DNA of 9,189 bases, taken from contig JAGLLQ010000547.1 of NCBI GenBank assembly GCA_023140455.1, positions 1 through 9,189 of the forward strand, read 5' to 3'. The stretch's first letter is position 1. Each line of letters starts with the position of its first letter. Of the stretch, positions 6,083-9,189 are shown piece by piece. The notes under the pieces are model-generated. The model saw only the letters and a program-made list of their open reading frames with translations, did not search any database and was not told where the DNA came from. The translations under genes were made by a program, and so were the position numbers. The DNA comes from Desulfobacteraceae bacterium (GTDB lineage Bacteria > Desulfobacterota > Desulfobacteria > Desulfobacterales > Desulfobacteraceae).

Positions 6083-7089
6083 ATTTCATGTTTGCCTTTT
6101 ATGCTTAAAAAAATTTTCTCAAGTTTTGATTCAATATCAGTTTCTATATAACCTTCTTTTGTTTCAATCCTGCAGCCTCCCCGATGAACAGAAGCATCTG
6201 ATTTGACAGAAACGCTTTTTAAACTTTTTATGGAACCGAACAAATCCTCTTTAACCATTTCAAGATATTCGTAATCTTCATCTGAAACATTCAGAGTTAT
6301 GTCTTCAGGCTCAGGCAGTGTTTTAAGTGCATCAATCACTGTTGCTTTGACGATTTCGTCATCAATTTCCACTTTTGCAAGGACAACCTTTTCAGCTATT
6401 AAACATATAAGTGAAATAAGCTTTTCCTCATATCTTGCTGCAAGCTCCTGATAAGTATTATCCAGTTTTAATAAAATCTCTTCAAATTCTTCAACTTTTT
6501 CTGCAAATTTTTCATTCGTCTCTTTTACAGATTCAGTCTCTCCCTTTGCATAGCCTTCTGAATAACCTTCCTTTACACCCTGTTCATGCCCGTCTTTTTT
6601 TCCTTGTTCAAAACCCTTTGTATGTCCGTCTTTTTTACCATTTTCAAACCCCTGATCATATCCATGGGCATAATCTTGATCATGATAAGACTGATTACTG
6701 TCTGTCAGTCCATTGCCAGATTCTGAATTTTCTGCTTGGGGTACCCCTTCCATAGAACCAAGCTCTGGTTTATCTGTTTCAGTTATTAAATCTTCAGATT
6801 CCCGATCAAATTCTTTGGTGACATCAGATTCTGCTTCAACTTGATCCTCACCAAGCTGTTGGAATTTTATTTTTTCTTTCTTTTCTATTGCCCCTTCCTG
6901 ATCAAACAAAGGTTTAAAAATGGCCGTCTCTTTTGACTCTGATTTCAATTCCTCAAAGAAAACTTTAAACTTATTCCAATCCAGCTCTTCAGCTTTACCA
7001 CGACTGTTCCTTTCTTCGTCATAAATTTCAAGAGAAGATAAATTTATAGGCTCAAAACCATCTTTTACTTTATCAGACAAGGACATCAT
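6079..7089 (-). CDS. fliH: Flagellar assembly protein FliH (export ATPase stator)
   Basis: FliH dimers bind the FliI N-terminus and tether the ATPase to the C ring, acting like the peripheral stalk of F-type ATPases. The product is 336 residues, about 100 longer than the enterobacterial protein. An acidic, poorly conserved N-terminal region (about 1-140) precedes a run of 11 glycines spaced every four residues (143-183), the GxxxG repeat typical of FliH. Then comes a helical segment (about 185-240, KFAEKVEEFEEILLKL, LICLIAEKVV). The C-terminal domain (about 245-325) includes LNVSDEDYEYL, SVSVKSDASVHRGGCRIET and GYIETDIESKLEKI, matching the FliH/YscL/V-ATPase E-subunit-like fold. The reading frame overlaps fliG by 17 bases. 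Two ATGs are adjacent (7089 and 7086); spacing to AAAGGA slightly favours the second, a difference of one residue. Confidence 0.94.
   Translation of the reverse strand: MMSLSDKVKDGFEPINLSSLEIYDEERNSRGKAEELDWNKFKVFFEELKSESKETAIFKPLFDQEGAIEKKEKIKFQQLGEDQVEAESDVTKEFDRESEDLITETDKPELGSMEGVPQAENSESGNGLTDSNQSYHDQDYAHGYDQGFENGKKDGHTKGFEQGKKDGHEQGVKEGYSEGYAKGETESVKETNEKFAEKVEEFEEILLKLDNTYQELAARYEEKLISLICLIAEKVVLAKVEIDDEIVKATVIDALKTLPEPEDITLNVSDEDYEYLEMVKEDLFGSIKSLKSVSVKSDASVHRGGCRIETKEGYIETDIESKLEKIFLSIKGKHEI
6541..6663 (-). repeat. GxxxG repeat region of FliH
   Basis: Glycines at FliH residues 143, 147, 151, 155, 159, 163, 167, 171, 175, 179 and 183 form an unbroken four-residue period. Within it GFENGKKDGH and GFEQGKKDGH form a 12-residue direct repeat, visible as a 36-base near-repeat in the DNA, suggesting growth by slippage or unequal exchange. 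Confidence 0.9.
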
Positions 7090-8086
7090 CCTTTCCTTTA
7101 CCTAATGTTATAGTGCCATCAGCTTCCAATTCTTTTGCTGCCCGGACAATCGCCTGTTGTGCTTCTTCAACTTCTACAAGACGTATGGGTCCCATTGCAT
7201 CCAGGTCATCTTTAAGCATATCACCGGCTCTTTGTGAAAGATTAGAAAAAATCTTATCTTTCATTTCTTCTGTTGCAGTCTTAAGAGCATAAGTAAGCTG
7301 CTGTCCTTCAACTTTCTTTAAAATCTCTCTCATGGCAGTATCATCAATATTTACCATATCTTCAAATACAAACATCAGATTCCGTATCTCGTTTGCCATT
7401 TCAGCATTATCTTCTTCAACATGTTCCATAACTGCATCTTCAGTGCTTTTATCCACTGAATTAATTATATCCACAAGCACCTGAAGGCCTCCTGCCTTAC
7501 CACCAGGACCTACAGCATCGCTCAACTCGTATCTGAGGGCCCTGTCAACCTCTCTTACAACATCCTCGGATATTGTACCAAGTCTTGCAATTCTCAATGC
7601 TATATCTCCCTTTTGTTCTTCAGGGACACTCATTAAAATTTCCGAAGCAACTTCCGACGGCATATGAGCTAATACCATTGCTATTGTTTGCGGGTGTTCA
7701 CCCTCCATATATGACGCAAGAGTACTAATGTTTACTTTTTTACTCCATATAAACGGGGTTTCCTGTTTTTTCTTTTCTAAATCCTCAAATACTGCATCAG
7801 CTTTTTCTTTGTCCATTGAGCCTGAAATAATTTTCTTAAGAAAACTTTCTCCTTCAACAATTATTTTTGTCTCGCCCTCAAATCTTTCAATATAATCAAG
7901 TGAAACTACTTTCAACATCTCAGGGGTGATATGATCAATCCTTGACATTTCAACTCCAATCTCACTGATTGCTTCTTCATTCATCGTGTCAAACACTTTC
8001 ATAGTATACTCTTCACCCATTGTAAGCAAAAATATTGCGACTTTTTGAACTCCAGTGATTTTCTTAGGATCTAATTCATCTGCCAT
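7073..8086 (-). CDS. fliG: Flagellar motor switch protein FliG
   Basis: FliG forms the upper C ring on the MS ring and interacts with the stator to produce torque and to switch direction. The 337-residue length is normal. Its N-terminal domain (about 1-105), which binds FliF, starts with LDPKKITGVQKVAIFLLTMG. The middle domain carries the EHPQT motif at 130-134 and a Gly-rich linker GPGGKAGG at 193-200. The C-terminal domain has MFVFEDMV at 238-245 and SQRAGDMLKDDLDAMGPIRL at 284-303. By alignment with a +5 offset, the charged torque residues known in E. coli (K264, R281, D288, D289, R297) are all kept, as K269, R286, D293, D294 and R302. It starts in TAATG, sharing one base with the fliF stop, with AGGA upstream, and overlaps fliH by 17 bases. 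Confidence 0.97.
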   Translation of the reverse strand: MADELDPKKITGVQKVAIFLLTMGEEYTMKVFDTMNEEAISEIGVEMSRIDHITPEMLKVVSLDYIERFEGETKIIVEGESFLKKIISGSMDKEKADAVFEDLEKKKQETPFIWSKKVNISTLASYMEGEHPQTIAMVLAHMPSEVASEILMSVPEEQKGDIALRIARLGTISEDVVREVDRALRYELSDAVGPGGKAGGLQVLVDIINSVDKSTEDAVMEHVEEDNAEMANEIRNLMFVFEDMVNIDDTAMREILKKVEGQQLTYALKTATEEMKDKIFSNLSQRAGDMLKDDLDAMGPIRLVEVEEAQQAIVRAAKELEADGTITLGKGKDDVLV

Positions 8087-9189
8087 TATTCTTCATCCTC
8101 CTCTACCTCAGAAAGCCAGCCCTTAAGGATATTAATACTCTTATCAAAATCAGTGTTTGCATAATACTGTGCTTTATCAACCACTGTCATGTTTGCCAGA
8201 TAAGATGCTTTTTCACTCGCCGACATATTCGTAATAAATTCACCTTTTTCATCAGGCTTCATAAGCTCCAGATAATCGTTTTGCTGGGTACCTGACAGTT
8301 CAATAAACTTAGGCGCTCTCTCATCTTCCAGAAGTGCCGCATCATCAAGTCTATCCAGTTCTTCCTGCTCAACACTTGTTTTAATATCCCTGACAGTTTT
8401 TAAGATTGGTCGTATGACAAATAGGAAAAGAAGCAGAACAAGCAACATATTAGCAATCGCTCTTCCATTCTCTTTTTGTATCTTACGCCACCCTGTAAGC
8501 TCGTCCGCTGGTTTTACCATATCCGCAATTGATGTAAAAGGGAAACACTCTACAGTAACCTGATCTTCCCGGTTTTCATTAAACCCCATGGCTTTAACAA
8601 CAATATCTTCAAACTGGCGCATTTCATTTGCAGGTCTCTGCATATATACTCTTTTGCTCTCGCCTTTATCCTCGGTCTTTAATTCATATCTTCCATCAAC
8701 CACTGCAGCAACAGAAACTCTTTTCACAGTAACCATGGGTTTTGTCTGTTCTCTGATTCGTTTGCTGATTTCAAAATTAAGAGTATCTGCATTTTTATCT
8801 ACAACTTCATCTATCCTGTTTTGATTTAGTTGTTCATCCGGAGGGACAATAGGATTGACACTCGAAGGTTCATTAACCTCTCCAATATCATTTTTTACAT
8901 TTTCAGAGCGTGATTGTCTGCTTCTTATAAATTCTGTTCCTCTTTCATATGGGTCGTAAATTTCCTCACTTACATTATCCTTACTGAAATCCATCTCTGC
9001 TGTCACACGTACAATCGCTTTATCCTTACCAACAATCCTTTCAAGCATTGTTTGAATGCGGTCTCCCATATTCTTTTCATAACGCAATTTATATTGATAC
9101 TGTGCATCTGCAAGATTTTTTGCTTCAATCTTTGCCTTTTCTTCTTCACTCTTTCCTTCAAAAAGAATTCTTCCTGCTGTATCTACTAT
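8086..9189 (-). CDS. fliF: Flagellar M-ring protein FliF, C-terminal part (gene enters from outside the window)
   Basis: FliF builds the MS ring in the inner membrane, the first structure of the basal body. The frame is open from the window edge, giving 367 residues ending at TAA 8088-8086. The TTG at 9087 is an internal Leu codon, not a start, because conserved sequence continues upstream (IVDTAGRILFEG..., as in FliF homologues). Numbered from the edge, IVRVTAEMDFS at about 59-69 and TLNFEISKRIREQ at about 136-148 flank the variable periplasmic collar insertion. VKRVSVAAVVDGRY at about 155-168 continues the ring domain. A transmembrane helix lies at about 245-263 (IANMLLVLLLFLFVIRPIL). A cytoplasmic tail of about 104 residues ends with INILKGWLSEVEEDEE, the FliG-binding motif. 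The N-terminal transmembrane helix and first ring-building motif lie outside. Confidence 0.96.
   Translation of the reverse strand: MVDTAGRILFEGKSEEEKAKIEAKNLADAQYQYKLRYEKNMGDRIQTMLERIVGKDKAIVRVTAEMDFSKDNVSEEIYDPYERGTEFIRSRQSRSENVKNDIGEVNEPSSVNPIVPPDEQLNQNRIDEVVDKNADTLNFEISKRIREQTKPMVTVKRVSVAAVVDGRYELKTEDKGESKRVYMQRPANEMRQFEDIVVKAMGFNENREDQVTVECFPFTSIADMVKPADELTGWRKIQKENGRAIANMLLVLLLFLFVIRPILKTVRDIKTSVEQEELDRLDDAALLEDERAPKFIELSGTQQNDYLELMKPDEKGEFITNMSASEKASYLANMTVVDKAQYYANTDFDKSINILKGWLSEVEEDEE
8152..8295 (-). repeat. Four tandem 12-residue repeats in the FliF cytoplasmic tail
   Basis: Between the last transmembrane helix and the FliG-binding end, four 12-residue units follow without gaps: SGTQQNDYLELM, KPDEKGEFITNM, SASEKASYLANM and TVVDKAQYYANT. 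Position 8 is always aromatic (Y/F/Y/Y), position 9 is L, I, L, Y, position 11 is mostly N, and position 12 is M in the first three. The pattern suggests a chain of short helices. Confidence 0.7.

Noticed and set aside
9085..9087. TTG as a start codon for fliF
   Set aside because: The frame continues upstream to the window edge with 34 residues that resemble FliF, so this is an internal Leu codon.
4754..9189. Non-flagellar (virulence-type) type III secretion cluster
   Set aside because: FliG with intact torque residues, FliF with a FliG-binding tail, and FlgD/FlgE/FliK nearby make it flagellar.

Overview
The window is a stretch of a bacterial flagellar assembly cluster. All supported genes lie on the minus strand, so they read from high to low coordinates: fliF (3' part), fliG, fliH, fliI, fliJ, a MotE-family gene, then a regulatory gap, fliK, flgD and flgE (5' part). 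The DNA is AT-rich. This gene order, the enlarged FlgD and FliK, and a sigma-54 promoter placed before the hook genes suggest a Gram-negative bacterium with sigma-54-controlled flagella. A low-GC Desulfobacterota (Desulfobacteria-type) genome is my best guess; I cannot name a species from the sequence alone.

Region 3675-9189 encodes the base of the motor and the export ATPase complex. FliF forms the MS ring and FliG the switch and torque ring. FliH, FliI and FliJ form the stator, hexamer and central stalk of the export ATPase. A small exported coiled-coil protein of the MotE (COG3334) type follows. These genes are packed tightly: TAATG at fliF/fliG, a 17-nt overlap at fliG/fliH, ATGA at fliH/fliI, a 1-nt gap at fliI/fliJ and a 23-nt overlap at fliJ/motE. 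They look like one translationally coupled transcript that starts outside the window.

Region 3460-3674 is the only real gap in the cluster. It holds a near-consensus sigma-54 (-24/-12) promoter, TGGCAC-N5-TTGCT on the minus strand, about 40 bases upstream of the fliK ATG. Two imperfect dyads lie further upstream, at the distance where sigma-54 activators usually bind.

Region 1-3459 is the hook module: FliK (hook-length ruler and export switch), FlgD (hook cap) and FlgE (hook subunit, N-terminal 151 residues only). The promoter makes this a separate, probably later-expressed unit.

I see no mobile element, CRISPR array, RNA gene or clearly new system. The unusual points are inside known proteins: a FlgD with a duplicated C-terminal module, a 12-residue tandem repeat in the FliF cytoplasmic tail, an 11-glycine GxxxG run in FliH, and a CxxCxxC motif in the exported MotE-like protein.
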